NCBI RefSeq assembly: GCF_000427445.1
Contig: NZ_KE386496.1
Location: forward strand, 2,150,506-2,214,505
Reading direction: 5' to 3'
DNA length: 64,000 nt
From: Methylocapsa acidiphila B2
Lineage (GTDB): Bacteria; Pseudomonadota; Alphaproteobacteria; Rhizobiales; Beijerinckiaceae
The notes beneath the pieces are model-generated. The model was not told the DNA's origin. It made no database searches and saw nothing but the letters and a program-made list of their open reading frames with translations. Position numbers and translations under genes: made by a program. Positions within the stretch are counted from its first letter, which is position 1. The number at the start of each line of letters is the position of its first letter. This document shows positions 50,099-59,476 of this stretch, piece after piece.

Positions 50099-52981
50099 TT
50101 GTCGGGCATACTGCATCACATCCGCATTCTGACCGCGCTCGCGGTTCTAGTCGCCGGTCTCATCCCGGCGCAGGCGGTCGAATCGGTGCGGGTGCCCCTC
50201 GACGCGCAAGCGATCGACCTAACCAAGATGATCGACGGCTATCACTCTGAAGGCGACCGGCTTCTGGTCTCGACTGCGCCCGGCTCGGACGGCATCGTCC
50301 GGCGCATCGAGGTCCGCGCGCGCGAAGAGGGAACACGGCCGAGCTGGATCGTTTTCGCGCTCACCAACGACACCAGCGAGCAGATCGAGAGATTGATCGT
50401 CGCGCCGCATTTCCGGCTCGTCGGCTCGGGCGTCATCTGGCCCGACCTCGGCGCCTCGCGCATTTCGGCGATCACCGCGAGCCAGGGCTTTCCTCCCGAG
50501 CGCGAGGAAAGCGCGGACGCCGACGTCTTCCGCCTTACGCTCGATCCCGGCACGACCGTCACCTATGTCGGCGAATTGCGAACGCCGAACCTGCCGCAGC
50601 TCTATCTCTGGGAGCCCGACGCCTACAAGGACAAGATCACGAGCCTCGCCCTCTACAAGGGCATCGTCATCGGCGTCGCCGGACTTCTCGCCCTCTTTCT
50701 CACCATCGTCTTCGTGGTCAGGGGCGCGGTGATCTTCCCCGCCGCCGCGGCGCTCGCCTGGACCGTGCTCGCCTATGTCTGCATCGACTTCGGCTTTTGG
50801 GGAAAGCTCTTCGGCATCGAGGGGCAATCGGATCGGATCTGGCGCGCTGGCGCCGAGGCCATTCTCGCCGCCACGCTCGTCGTCTTCCTGTTCGCTTACC
50901 TGAATCTCAGCCGCTGGCATGTGCGGGCCTCGCATGTCGCGGCGGCATGGCTGATCTTCCTCGCCGCGCTCGTCGGCCTCGCCGTCTATGACGCTCCGGT
51001 CGCCGCCGGCGTCGCGCGCATCTCATTGGCGACCATCGCCGCGGTCGGTTTCGTCCTGATCCTCTATCTCGCCATTCACGGCTATGACCGCGCGGTCATG
51101 CTGATCCCGGCTTGGTTCCTGCTCCTCGTCTGGATCATCGGCGCGGCTTTCGCCGTCACCGGCGCGCTCACAAATGACCTCGTCTCGCCGGCGCTGATCG
51201 GCGGCCTCGTGTTGATCGTCATGCTCATCGGCTTCACGATCATGCAGAACGCCTTCGTGGGCGGCGGACTCGGTCAGGCCGTCGTCTCCGACACGGACCG
51301 CAAGGCGCTCGCCTTGACCGGAAGCGGCGACATCATCTTCGATTGGGACGTCGCGGCCGACCGCGTCTTCGTCAGCCCGGAAGTCGAGACCCAGCTTGGC
51401 CTCCCGGCGGGCGCGCTGGAAGGTCCGGCCGCCGCCTGGCTCGACGTGCTGCACCCGCTCGAGCGCGAGCGCTTCCGCGCCTGCCTCGACACGATGCTCG
51501 AGCAGAGGCGCGGACGCATCAATCAGGATTTTCGCCTCCGCGCGGCGGACGGACAACATGTCTGGTTTCGATTGAAGGCGCGGCCCGTCGTGAGCACGGA
51601 CAATGAGGTGATCCGCATCGTCGGCTCCCTGAGCGACGTGACCGAAGCCAAGACGTCGGAGGAGCGACTTCTACACGACGCCGTCCACGACAATCTGACC
51701 GGACTGCCGAACCGCGAGCTGTTCCTCGACAGGCTCGAGGCGGCTTTGACCTTGGCGCAGACCGACGCCGGCATTCGCCCGACAGTGGTCAGCATCGACG
51801 TCGACCGTTTCAAGCAGGTCAATGAAGCCGTCGGGCTTTCCGCCGGCGACTCGATCCTTCTGACCCTCGCCCGCCGCCTCAGCCGCATCCTGAAGCCGCA
51901 GGACACGCTGGCGCGACTCTCCGCTGATGAATTCGCGGCCGTGATCATCTCGGAATCCGAGACCGAACAGATTACTGCGCTCGCGAATGTCGTGCGGCGG
52001 GTCGCCTCGACCCCGGTGACCTTTGGCGACCGCGAAATTCCCATGACGGCCTCGATCGGCCTCTCGCTCTACGATCCGCAACTGCACGCCAAAAACGAGG
52101 ACATGCTCAAGGACGCCGAGATCGCGATGCGTCACGGCAAGCGCTTGGGCGGAAACCGCATCGAAGTCTTTCGGGCGTCGATGCGGACGCTGCGCACCGA
52201 TCGCTTCGGCCTCGCGGCCGACCTGCGCCGGGCGCTCGACCGCAACGAGATCAAGATGTTCTTCCAGCCGATCGTGCGGCTCGAAGATCGCACCGTCGCC
52301 GGTTTCGAGGCGCTGCCGCGCTGGGACCATCCGCGCCTCGGGCGGCTCGCATCGAACGAATTCCGCCAGATCGCCGAGGAATCGGGTGCGATCGTCGATC
52401 TCGGCGTCTTCGCGCTGGAGCGCGCCGCGCGTGAGCTTTCTGCTTGGCAACGGGCGCTCGACGTCGATCCGCCGATTTTCGCCAGCGTCAATATTTCTTC
52501 GCGGCATTTGCTGCGCCACGATCTCTTGCATGACGTCAAGGCGGCGCTATCGCGCGCCGGCGTCGCCCATGCGAGCCTCAAGCTCGAGTTCACCGAAAGC
52601 CTGGTGATGGAAAACCCGGAATTCGCGGCGCAGATTCTGACTCGCCTGCGCGAGCTCGGCGCCGGACTCTGGCTCGATGATTTTGGGGCGGGATATTCGT
52701 CCCTGGCCTATCTACAGCGATTTCCGTTCGATGCGATCAAGATCGACCGGTCCTTCGTGCGCCATAGCCGAACCGGCGCCCGGCCTGTGATTTTGCGCTC
52801 GCTGGTCGCCTTGGCGCATGATCTCGGCATGGAGGTCGTCGCGAAGGGCGCCGAGTCCGAGTCCGACGCAATCGAACTCTATCAGCTCGGCTGCGAATAC
52901 GCGGAGGGCTTCGCCTTCGGTCAGCCGCTCAGCGCGATCGACGCGCGAAAGCTGGTCGGCGCAGCGACGATCGCCGCCTGA
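50099..52981 (+). CDS. Membrane PAS-GGDEF-EAL protein, probable c-di-GMP phosphodiesterase
   Basis: The protein (about 960 residues) has a signal peptide, a periplasmic sensor domain (to about residue 190), seven or so membrane helices (about 200-390), a PAS domain (DIIFDWDVAADRVFVSPEVE), a GGDEF domain and an EAL domain. The GGDEF site is degenerate: LARLSADEFAAVI has SADEF. The EAL domain looks active: EALPRW, SVNISSRHL, KLEFTESLVMEN, LDDFGAGYSSLAYLQRF and a Lys in AIKIDRSF. Net activity is therefore probably hydrolysis of cyclic di-GMP. The start is uncertain: I favour TTG at 50099 because the signal peptide follows, but the frame opens with an ATG at 50003. Confidence 0.85.
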   Translation: MSGILHHIRILTALAVLVAGLIPAQAVESVRVPLDAQAIDLTKMIDGYHSEGDRLLVSTAPGSDGIVRRIEVRAREEGTRPSWIVFALTNDTSEQIERLIVAPHFRLVGSGVIWPDLGASRISAITASQGFPPEREESADADVFRLTLDPGTTVTYVGELRTPNLPQLYLWEPDAYKDKITSLALYKGIVIGVAGLLALFLTIVFVVRGAVIFPAAAALAWTVLAYVCIDFGFWGKLFGIEGQSDRIWRAGAEAILAATLVVFLFAYLNLSRWHVRASHVAAAWLIFLAALVGLAVYDAPVAAGVARISLATIAAVGFVLILYLAIHGYDRAVMLIPAWFLLLVWIIGAAFAVTGALTNDLVSPALIGGLVLIVMLIGFTIMQNAFVGGGLGQAVVSDTDRKALALTGSGDIIFDWDVAADRVFVSPEVETQLGLPAGALEGPAAAWLDVLHPLERERFRACLDTMLEQRRGRINQDFRLRAADGQHVWFRLKARPVVSTDNEVIRIVGSLSDVTEAKTSEERLLHDAVHDNLTGLPNRELFLDRLEAALTLAQTDAGIRPTVVSIDVDRFKQVNEAVGLSAGDSILLTLARRLSRILKPQDTLARLSADEFAAVIISESETEQITALANVVRRVASTPVTFGDREIPMTASIGLSLYDPQLHAKNEDMLKDAEIAMRHGKRLGGNRIEVFRASMRTLRTDRFGLAADLRRALDRNEIKMFFQPIVRLEDRTVAGFEALPRWDHPRLGRLASNEFRQIAEESGAIVDLGVFALERAARELSAWQRALDVDPPIFASVNISSRHLLRHDLLHDVKAALSRAGVAHASLKLEFTESLVMENPEFAAQILTRLRELGAGLWLDDFGAGYSSLAYLQRFPFDAIKIDRSFVRHSRTGARPVILRSLVALAHDLGMEVVAKGAESESDAIELYQLGCEYAEGFAFGQPLSAIDARKLVGAATIAA

Positions 52982-53005
52982 CGACGAACCACCGCAAACG
53001 CGCGT

Positions 53006-53626
53006 TCAGGCGCGTCCGAAATCAGACGCAAGCCGGCCGAGGTCGATCCCGACTTTTTGCAGCGCCCGTTCATATTTCGAACCGACCGCCTGATCGAAGA
53101 TCAACGCCGGATCAGCGGGGCAATTGAGCCAGCCGTTATCCTGCAATTCCGCCTCGAGCTGGCCCGCCGACCAGCCAGCGTAGCCCAAGGCGAGGATGGC
53201 TTGGTCGGGGCCGGCGCCGCGGGCGATCGCGCGCAAAATATCGATGGTCGCGGTCAGGGAGACCCCGCTGTCGATCGACAAGGTCGAATTATCGATGAAA
53301 AAATCATTGGAATGAAGGACGAAGCCGCGGCCGGTTTCGACCGGCCCGCCATTCAAAACCTGGACGGTGCCGGCTTGCGCCGGCAAGCGAATGGCCTCCT
53401 CCGGGCGGATCACCTCGAGTTGAACCAAAAGCTCGGGAAAATTCACCTTTCGGGCCGGGCGATTGACGATAATGCCCATCGCCCCTTCCTCGGAATGCGC
53501 GCAGAGATAAATCACCGAGCGGGCGAAGCGATTGTCTTGCATGCCGGGCATGGCGACGAGCAATTGCCCGTCGAGAAAGCCGCCGCCGTCACGCCTTGCG
53601 CCTTCAGGAGGCTTGAATGATCCCAT
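53006..53626 (-). CDS. YqgE/AlgH family protein (UPF0301)
   Basis: The protein (206 residues) has the family landmarks [33 protein letters not shown] and the block [16 protein letters not shown]. The later [20 protein letters not shown] is also typical. The function is unsettled; AlgH was named in Pseudomonas alginate regulation. It is divergent from the DsbD-like gene. Confidence 0.93.
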   Translation of the reverse strand: MGSFKPPEGARRDGGGFLDGQLLVAMPGMQDNRFARSVIYLCAHSEEGAMGIIVNRPARKVNFPELLVQLEVIRPEEAIRLPAQAGTVQVLNGGPVETGRGFVLHSNDFFIDNSTLSIDSGVSLTATIDILRAIARGAGPDQAILALGYAGWSAGQLEAELQDNGWLNCPADPALIFDQAVGSKYERALQKVGIDLGRLASDFGRA

Positions 53627-53807
53627 TTCTTCGTCTCACTCTTTGGAAACCCGATCGCCCGGACTATGTTCTCGCAATGCCCTGTCGCCGCGCAAGATGA
53701 GGATGCCCTGGCCCATGCACAATAATTTGACTTGGCGGCCTCGAAGGCTTCAGCGGTATCGGCCTTTTTTCATGCAAATAATCTTCCATTTCAGCCCTAG
53801 ACCGAAA

Positions 53808-54689
53808 ATGAGAGGCGGGAGCCTCAGCCTCGCGGTTTTGGCCTTGGCGAGCCTGCCGCTCGGGGCGCATGCCGCGCCCTATGCAACCAATTGGGTATCG
53901 TCTCAGAAATCCGCCGTGCGGCTGATCGCCGCCGTCAATGGCCCGGCCGAAGCCTATTACGAAACCGGCGTCGAGATCCGGCTCGATCCCGGGGCGCTCA
54001 CCTATTGGCGCTTCCCCGGCGGCGCCGGCGTTCCCCCGGTTTTTTCCTTCGAGGGCTCGGAGAATGTCGACGAGGTCAAGGTTCTCTATCCCGCGCCGAC
54101 GCGCATCGACGAATCTGGAACGGACGTTTTCGGCTATCGCGGCGAGGTCGCCTTTCCCATTCATGTCACGCCGAAGGACTCCTCCCGCCCCACGGTCTTG
54201 GCCTTGAGCTTGCGCTACGCCGTCTGCGACCGGCTTTGCTTGCCCGCGAAAGCCGAGACCAACCTCGCTTTGCCGCCGCTCCTAGCCGCGGCGCCGCCGC
54301 CGATCCGCGCAACGCTCGACACCGGGAAAGCGATGGGAGAGCCCGCGATCGAATCCATTCTCGCTGCGGCCGAGGCCCGTGCGCCGATCTCCCTCGCCGC
54401 CGGCGATCAAGACAAGAAGGTTTCGATTGAAAAAATCGCCGGCGCGACCCCGCCGAGCTGGCGCGTCACTGCGTCGGACGCGGACCCGCAAGATCTCTTC
54501 GTCGAAGCGCCCGAGGGATGGTATTTCGAGTCCAAAAAAGGCGATAGGCCGGGCGAATTCACGATCGTCGAAATCGAGCGGCCGAAGATCGACGGCGCCG
54601 CTGCGGCCCCGGTGGTGCTCACCTTGACCGAGCCGCGACAAAGCTACGAATTTCAGATCGAGCTCGCCGCCGACGCAGCCATGCCTTGA
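53808..54689 (+). CDS. Stand-alone DsbD N-terminal-domain periplasmic protein
   Basis: The product (about 293 residues) has a signal peptide (LSLAVLALASLPLGAHAAPY) and an immunoglobulin-like DsbD-alpha domain with the redox pair in LRYAVCDRLCLPAKAETNLA. The usual eight-helix DsbD membrane domain and C-terminal thioredoxin domain are absent and no partner gene lies next to it. It may receive electrons from a separate CcdA/ScsB-type protein. Start candidates are 53808, 53772 and 53715, none with a strong ribosome-binding site; 53808 gives the cleanest signal peptide. Confidence 0.82.
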   Translation: MRGGSLSLAVLALASLPLGAHAAPYATNWVSSQKSAVRLIAAVNGPAEAYYETGVEIRLDPGALTYWRFPGGAGVPPVFSFEGSENVDEVKVLYPAPTRIDESGTDVFGYRGEVAFPIHVTPKDSSRPTVLALSLRYAVCDRLCLPAKAETNLALPPLLAAAPPPIRATLDTGKAMGEPAIESILAAAEARAPISLAAGDQDKKVSIEKIAGATPPSWRVTASDADPQDLFVEAPEGWYFESKKGDRPGEFTIVEIERPKIDGAAAAPVVLTLTEPRQSYEFQIELAADAAMP

Positions 54690-54776
54690 GGCCTTTATCA
54701 AGGTGACGACGGCGACGAGCCGCGTCCGTCCCAGATTTCGGCGCGCCGACGGCCGGCGCGAAAAGGAGCTTGACCA

Positions 54777-55262
54777 ATGTCGATTAAACCCGGCGAAGCC
54801 CTGCCCAAGGCCGCCTTTACAGTCATGACGCCCCAAGGCCCAGGTCTCCGCACGAGCGACGAGATTTTCAAGGGGCGCAAAGTCGCGCTCTTCGGCGTGC
54901 CCGGCGCGTTCACGCCGACATGCAGTGCGGCGCATCTGCCAGGATTTGTCGAGCGAGCCGAGGCCTTTAAGGCCCGCGGGATCGACGAGATCGCCGTCGT
55001 CAGCGTCAACGACGTCTTCGTCATGGACGCATGGTCGAAAAACGCGCAAGCGGGCGACAAGATCAGCTTCCTGGCCGACGGCAATGGCGATTTCGCGAGC
55101 GCGCTCGGTCTTGCGCTCGACCTTACGGAGCACGGCCTGGGGGTGCGGTCCCAGCGCTACGCCATGCTCGTGGAGGATGGGATCGTCACGAAGCTCAATG
55201 TCGAGCCAAAGGCCTCGGAGGCGAAGGTCTCGAGCGCCGAGGCTTTGCTCGCCCAGTTATGA
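54777..55262 (+). CDS. Peroxiredoxin, Prx5 type
   Basis: This thiol peroxidase (161 residues) has the peroxidatic Cys in FGVPGAFTPTCSAAHLPGFV and the Prx5 pattern VVSVNDVFVMDAWSK. It lacks the resolving C-terminal Cys that some relatives carry, so reduction by glutaredoxin or glutathione is probable. The ribosome-binding site AAAGGAG precedes the ATG. Confidence 0.93.
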   Translation: MSIKPGEALPKAAFTVMTPQGPGLRTSDEIFKGRKVALFGVPGAFTPTCSAAHLPGFVERAEAFKARGIDEIAVVSVNDVFVMDAWSKNAQAGDKISFLADGNGDFASALGLALDLTEHGLGVRSQRYAMLVEDGIVTKLNVEPKASEAKVSSAEALLAQL

Positions 55263-55309
55263 GACTTCGGCGGCGCCGTCGGCCCTGACGGCCGCCATCA
55301 TCCTGTAGC

Positions 55310-55777
55310 TTAGCCGAGCCGAGCCGAGCCGCGCTTGGCCGCAAGAAAGGGCGCCATCCCTTTGCGCGCGAGCGCGTCGGCGCGCTCGTTCATCACGTCC
55401 CCCGCGTGCCCCTTGACCCAACGCCAATCGATTTTGTGCAGCGTCGCCGCAGCGTCGAGCCTTTGCCATAGCTCCACATTCTTGACCGGCTTTCGATCCG
55501 CCGTGCGCCAGCCATTGCGCTTCCAGGATTGGATCCAGCCGCCGATGCCGCTCTTGAGATAGTTCGAATCCGTATAAAGATGCACGGCGCAGGGACGGGT
55601 CAACGCCTGGAGCGCCTCGATGGCGGCGGTCAGCTCCATGCGATTATTCGTCGTCGCGGCCTCGCCGCCGAAAAGCTCTTTCTCATGCGCGCCGAAGGCG
55701 AGGATCGCGCCCCACCCTCCCGGACCGGGATTGCCCGAGCAGGCGCCGTCGGTCCAAATCGTCACTTCCGCGCTCAT
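55310..55777 (-). CDS. rnhA: Ribonuclease HI
   Basis: RNase HI cuts RNA in RNA-DNA hybrids. The 155 residues show the DEDD metal site: Asp in [20 protein letters not shown], Glu in [14 protein letters not shown], Asp in [14 protein letters not shown], and Asp in [13 protein letters not shown]. It overlaps the stop of the upstream thrB gene by 4 bases, a classic alphaproteobacterial thrB-rnhA pair. Confidence 0.97.
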   Translation of the reverse strand: MSAEVTIWTDGACSGNPGPGGWGAILAFGAHEKELFGGEAATTNNRMELTAAIEALQALTRPCAVHLYTDSNYLKSGIGGWIQSWKRNGWRTADRKPVKNVELWQRLDAAATLHKIDWRWVKGHAGDVMNERADALARKGMAPFLAAKRGSARLG

Positions 55778-56739
55778 TGCGCGAGCCCGAGCTCGCGACC
55801 GCAGCGGATCGTCTGATGAAACTCCAATTTTCGAATATATTCACCGGGATCCTTGGGATGGACCAAGGCGCCCGCCGGGACGTTCAGCCAATCCACGAGA
55901 CGCGTGAGCGCGAAGCGCAAAGCCGCCCCGCGCGCGAGAATGGGCAGAGCCTCGGCTTCATCCGACCGCAGCGCGCGAATGCGCTCATAGGCGCCGATGA
56001 GGCTCCGCGCCTTGACGATCTCGAAGGCGCCATCTGGCTCAAAACACCAAGCATTGAGGCAAATGGCGATGTCATAGGCGAAAGCGTCGACGCAAGCGAA
56101 ATAGAAGTCGATCAGGCCAGAGATCTTATCTCCAATGAACAGGACATTGTCGGGAAAAAGATCGGCGTGGATGAGTCCAGAAGGCAGGTCTCTCGGCCAA
56201 TTGCGTTCGAGAAAAGCAAGCTCCCCATCAATAAGCGAAACGAGGCCCGGCCGCCCCTCGTCCGCGCGCGCGCGGACCGGCTCAAAGAGCGCCGGCCAGG
56301 CGCTCAAGCCCAGCGCGTTCGCCCGAAAACCGGAGAAATCGGCGCCGGCCAGATGCAGCCTGGCGAGCGACTCTCCGAGTGCGGCGCAGTCTTTCGCATC
56401 GGGCCGGCTCCGCGAGAGCCCCTCGAGAAAGGTCACGATCGCGGCTGGGCGCCCGGCGAGCCGCCCAAGCGCAACGCCCGATCTGCTGCGAACCGGTTGC
56501 GGACAGGTCAGCCCCCGCGCCGCGAGATGCTCCATCAATCCGAGAAAGAAAGGCAAATTGCGTTCATCGACCCGCTTTTCATAAAGCGTGAGAATGAAAT
56601 AGCCGGCCTCGACGTGAAGAAGGAAATTGGAGTTTTCGACGCCCTCGGCGATTCCCTTGAGGGCGAGGACGCGGCCGAGCTCATAATCCGCGAGGAAAGC
56701 CGCCAGATCCGCGTCGACGACTTCAGTGTAGACGGCCAT
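55774..56739 (-). CDS. thrB: Homoserine kinase (ThrB type II)
   Basis: This enzyme phosphorylates homoserine with ATP on the way to threonine. It is of the choline-kinase-like type (321 residues, [20 protein letters not shown]). The catalytic loop is [20 protein letters not shown] and the metal-binding Asp is in [20 protein letters not shown]. The ATG at 56739 is chosen by homology; the frame stays open 78 codons upstream without protein-like character. Confidence 0.96.
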   Translation of the reverse strand: MAVYTEVVDADLAAFLADYELGRVLALKGIAEGVENSNFLLHVEAGYFILTLYEKRVDERNLPFFLGLMEHLAARGLTCPQPVRSRSGVALGRLAGRPAAIVTFLEGLSRSRPDAKDCAALGESLARLHLAGADFSGFRANALGLSAWPALFEPVRARADEGRPGLVSLIDGELAFLERNWPRDLPSGLIHADLFPDNVLFIGDKISGLIDFYFACVDAFAYDIAICLNAWCFEPDGAFEIVKARSLIGAYERIRALRSDEAEALPILARGAALRFALTRLVDWLNVPAGALVHPKDPGEYIRKLEFHQTIRCGRELGLAQ

Positions 56740-57059
56740 GGCGCTCCGACGGTCAAAGACGAGACCGACGAGGTCTCCGCTGCTGATTCGGCCTCTTGCT
56801 ATCGCATTTTTTGGCGAGAGGGAAACGTCTGAGAATGCGCCTCGACGATCCACCCGGCGACGGGTCCCCGACCGAGTCCGCGGAACGATCACCCCCTTCC
56901 CGATCCCGATGATCTTCGGTCTTATCGACCCAAGTCTGGAATGGGAGTCGGCGCGATCGGAAATTGGCCTCAACCGGTGCGTCTTCCGACGTTAGTCGCG
57001 CCGAAGCACACCCGACGAAATTCGTACTAAAACTCCCGATCTATGAGGAGAACTTGACC

Positions 57060-57290
57060 AATAACGCGTGACAACGCGCTAGCCTTGAGCTAAAGCTAGT
57101 CGTGCGAAGCACAGATGCAAGGCGTCGGCTTAGATCCGACGCCGCCGGCCAAGTCTTGGGAGGGACGCCTATTTCGAGCTTGAGCGCCTGACGTAAGGCG
57201 TCGCCTCCAAACCGGATGGCCGTGGCGAAAAATAGGTCAAGGGCGAAAGCTGAGCGAAAGCGAGGATGCGGAAGCGTCCTCGCTTTTTCG
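57060..57290 (+). ncRNA. Candidate structured non-coding RNA
   Basis: Three successive stem-loops end in an intrinsic terminator, and no open reading frame accompanies them. The pair CCTATTTCG at about 57168 and CGAAAAATAGG at about 57227 could close a longer stem around the middle. The 5' end is a guess. It does not show the conserved blocks I know for RNase P RNA, SRP RNA, tmRNA or common riboswitches; 6S RNA cannot be excluded. Confidence 0.35.
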
Positions 57291-57292
57291 TT
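57258..57292 (+). terminator. Rho-independent terminator
   Basis: A stem of GCGAGGA with TCCTCGC, extended by internal pairing, is followed by five T residues and then CGTTT. No protein gene precedes it on the plus strand, which supports a non-coding transcript here. Confidence 0.65.
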
Positions 57293-57434
57293 TATTGGGC
57301 CAATTGCGCAGAGCGGAGTTGTGCGAACCGCCGCCCGATCTCGAATCGATGCGAACCCTTCCGCTCCGCCCTGAGGCTTGCGCTATTCAAGCACGACGGC
57401 GGCGAGACGAATTGATCCAAGACAAATCGATGAT

Positions 57435-57887
57435 TTATAGCTTCGCCCCCCCGGCGTCAGGCAATGGCGCAGGGTCGGGCCCGGGGGGCGCTGAAGCCGG
57501 CGGCGAGCCGGAAGATGGAGAGGCGGAAGGTGGCGCAACGGGCTGAGGCGGCCTGTTGAACGTGCTCGCGCTGTCATACATTTCCAGGCAGGTCAAAATC
57601 TCCACATAGCTCGGCAAGGGCGCAGCGCCCTGCTCGATGCAATTCCGTCGATCCTCCGGCTTGAAATGCGACCACTTTTGCGCGAGCTGATCCTGCGCGT
57701 CCTTCTCGTCCTGCATGCAGCCCTTATAGGCGAGATTCTTATCGTCGCCGCCGATCGCCTGGGCTTCCCGGCAGGATTGGGCGACGTTGAATTTCGGCAT
57801 GCCGCCGCCACGGTCGGAACGCGCCGCGCCGGACCCGCTCAGGCCGATCAGCGCCATTGAAACCAGAGACGCCGTTAGGGCTCGCAT
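57435..57887 (-). CDS. Secreted cysteine-containing hypothetical protein
   Basis: The protein (150 residues) has a signal peptide (MRALTASLVSMALIGLSGSG), a helical core with four regularly placed Cys (SCREAQ, GCMQDE, NCIEQG, TCLEMY), and a Pro/Ser-rich disordered tail. The Cys pattern suggests two disulfides in the periplasm. I recognise it only as a recurrent hypothetical protein of Hyphomicrobiales. The ATG at 57887 has GGGAG seven bases upstream, which decides the start. Confidence 0.75.
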   Translation of the reverse strand: MRALTASLVSMALIGLSGSGAARSDRGGGMPKFNVAQSCREAQAIGGDDKNLAYKGCMQDEKDAQDQLAQKWSHFKPEDRRNCIEQGAAPLPSYVEILTCLEMYDSASTFNRPPQPVAPPSASPSSGSPPASAPPGPDPAPLPDAGGAKL

Positions 57888-58157
57888 ATCAAACTCCCAT
57901 GACTGCAATTCTGGCCGAGGACAGAAGGTTCCGAAGGCTTTTCGGCCGGGGCGAGGCCGCGATGCCGTTTGAAAATGCTCCGAGCCTCGAATCAGGAGGA
58001 CCTCAGCTTGAGCGCTCTCCTCGTCCTTCGAGACGCCATTTCATGCGAGATGGTTCCTCAAAATAAGGCGCGCAGGACCTTCAGATGATCTCCGAGGCCA
58101 TCCTTTATGGGCGCGCATCGCCGAGATCAACGTCTTGTCGCGCCCGAGCCGCAGATT

Positions 58158-58907
58158 CTAAAGCGCGCGTCCCTCCGCGCGGCCAAACAAAGCGCGCCAG
58201 TGACGGCGCCCGACATCGGCCGTTGCGGCAATATCCTCGATTGAGAGCGGGGTCAGGCCCTGCCTCCTCGCCTCGGCAAAAATCGACGGCGGCAAAGGCC
58301 AGGGCGGACCTTCGCTCGCGGCATCTTCGTCTCGCGCGCGGGCGATGAGAAGCAGCTTGCCATTCGGAGTCAGCAGAGACGCCAGGGCGGCGAGCGCCTG
58401 CGGCAGGAGCGGAGCGGAGAGCGCCTGCAAAGTGTAGCATTCGTGAACGAGGTCGAACGCGCCGCGCCACGCATTGGGGAGCGCGAATAGATCGGCTCCC
58501 TGGTATTCGACCTCGGTGCGCGGAAACCGCGTCCTCGCCCACTCGACAGCCGCCGGCACGAGATCGAAGGCCGTCACCTTGGCCCCGGCCGCCGCGAGAC
58601 ATTCGGCATTGTCGCCGAGCCCACAGCCAACGTCGAGCGCGCGGAGGCCGGAAACGCCTTTCGCCTGGGCGCCAACCCATGCCTTGGTCAAAGGATGCGG
58701 CGCGAGATTGGCCCAGGGGACGCGCGCCGGATCGTTTTGCGCCAAGCGGTATACAGCCTCGAACCAATCCCGGCGCAGAGGATCCGCCGGCGCAGCGTTG
58801 AGCAATTCTGGATTTTTGGCGGGATCGATTGCGTCGAGCTCCTCGCGCGCCTTCGCGCGGCGCGCCGCAAATTGGGGAGACGCAGGATCAGAGGAGATTT
58901 CATCCAC
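58158..58907 (-). CDS. Class I SAM-dependent methyltransferase
   Basis: The protein (about 249 residues) has the SAM-binding motif I in LRALDVGCGLGDNAECLAAA, the acidic residue ending strand 2 in VTAFDLVPAAVEWARTRFP, and the motif IV region FDLVHECYTLQALSAP. The target is unknown; the layout resembles small-molecule (thiopurine/tellurite-type) methyltransferases. GTG at 58907 is preceded by AAAGGA; a TTG at 58937 is the alternative. It is 57 bases downstream of holC on the same strand. Confidence 0.87.
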   Translation of the reverse strand: MDEISSDPASPQFAARRAKAREELDAIDPAKNPELLNAAPADPLRRDWFEAVYRLAQNDPARVPWANLAPHPLTKAWVGAQAKGVSGLRALDVGCGLGDNAECLAAAGAKVTAFDLVPAAVEWARTRFPRTEVEYQGADLFALPNAWRGAFDLVHECYTLQALSAPLLPQALAALASLLTPNGKLLLIARARDEDAASEGPPWPLPPSIFAEARRQGLTPLSIEDIAATADVGRRHWRALFGRAEGRAL

Positions 58908-58964
58908 GATTGCGCGGTCCTTTCGGCCGTCGAGCAAGAGGAAGGCGAGGGCGCGAGGGCGGGA

Positions 58965-59432
58965 TCAGGCTTTCTTCTCCCAGCGGCCGGCCTCGTCCTC
59001 CCGCCAATAAGTCACCGAGCATTCTTGGTCCTTCAGCGCCTTCCACTGCGCGCGGGCAGATTTGAGCTCGTCCTCGTCATTGCCGTCGAACAGAAGGATG
59101 ACGCGGGCGTAGGGCGCGCCCAAGGACTCGGCCAAAGCCGGCGCGACGTCCGCGCTCTCGATGAAGAGCCTGACCTCGGCGCCGTTCGGATTTTCGAGCC
59201 CAGTCGATAGATAGATCGGCTGGAGCTCAGCGTCGCCGTCGCGGGCGCGGCCATGAGCAAGAAAGCTCGCGTCCGCATAGGTCCAAAGCCACTGGTCCAG
59301 CGCGTCGAGCCTCTCCTCGCTCCGGGCCTGAACGACCACCCGCCAACCTTTCTCGAGGGACTTCTCGATAAGGCTCGGGAGGACGCTTTCTAGCGGCCGC
59401 CTTTGCAGATGATAGAACCAGATCTCGGTCAT
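58965..59432 (-). CDS. holC: DNA polymerase III subunit chi
   Basis: Chi links the clamp loader to single-strand-binding protein. The 155-residue protein begins MTEIWFYHLQRRPLESVLPS, with ALDQWLWTYADASFLAHGRA and a run IYLSTGLENPNGAEV, all typical. It lies 44 bases after pepA in the same direction, a conserved neighbour pair. Confidence 0.95.
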   Translation of the reverse strand: MTEIWFYHLQRRPLESVLPSLIEKSLEKGWRVVVQARSEERLDALDQWLWTYADASFLAHGRARDGDAELQPIYLSTGLENPNGAEVRLFIESADVAPALAESLGAPYARVILLFDGNDEDELKSARAQWKALKDQECSVTYWREDEAGRWEKKA

Positions 59433-59476
59433 AGACGCCGTGGTCCCAGGATCGACGATGCGAGCCTAGCCCCTTC

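Larger units (their letters stand above)
56740..57434. other. Gene-free stretch with stem-loops, candidate structured RNA
   Basis: About 695 bases carry no credible gene. The right part holds several stems on the plus strand: GGCGTCGG/CCGACGCC at 57121-57143, GGAGGGACGCC/GGCGTCGCCTCC at about 57160-57213, and a terminator at 57258-57290. A transcribed structured RNA or a leader is likely but I could not match it to a known family. Confidence 0.5.
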
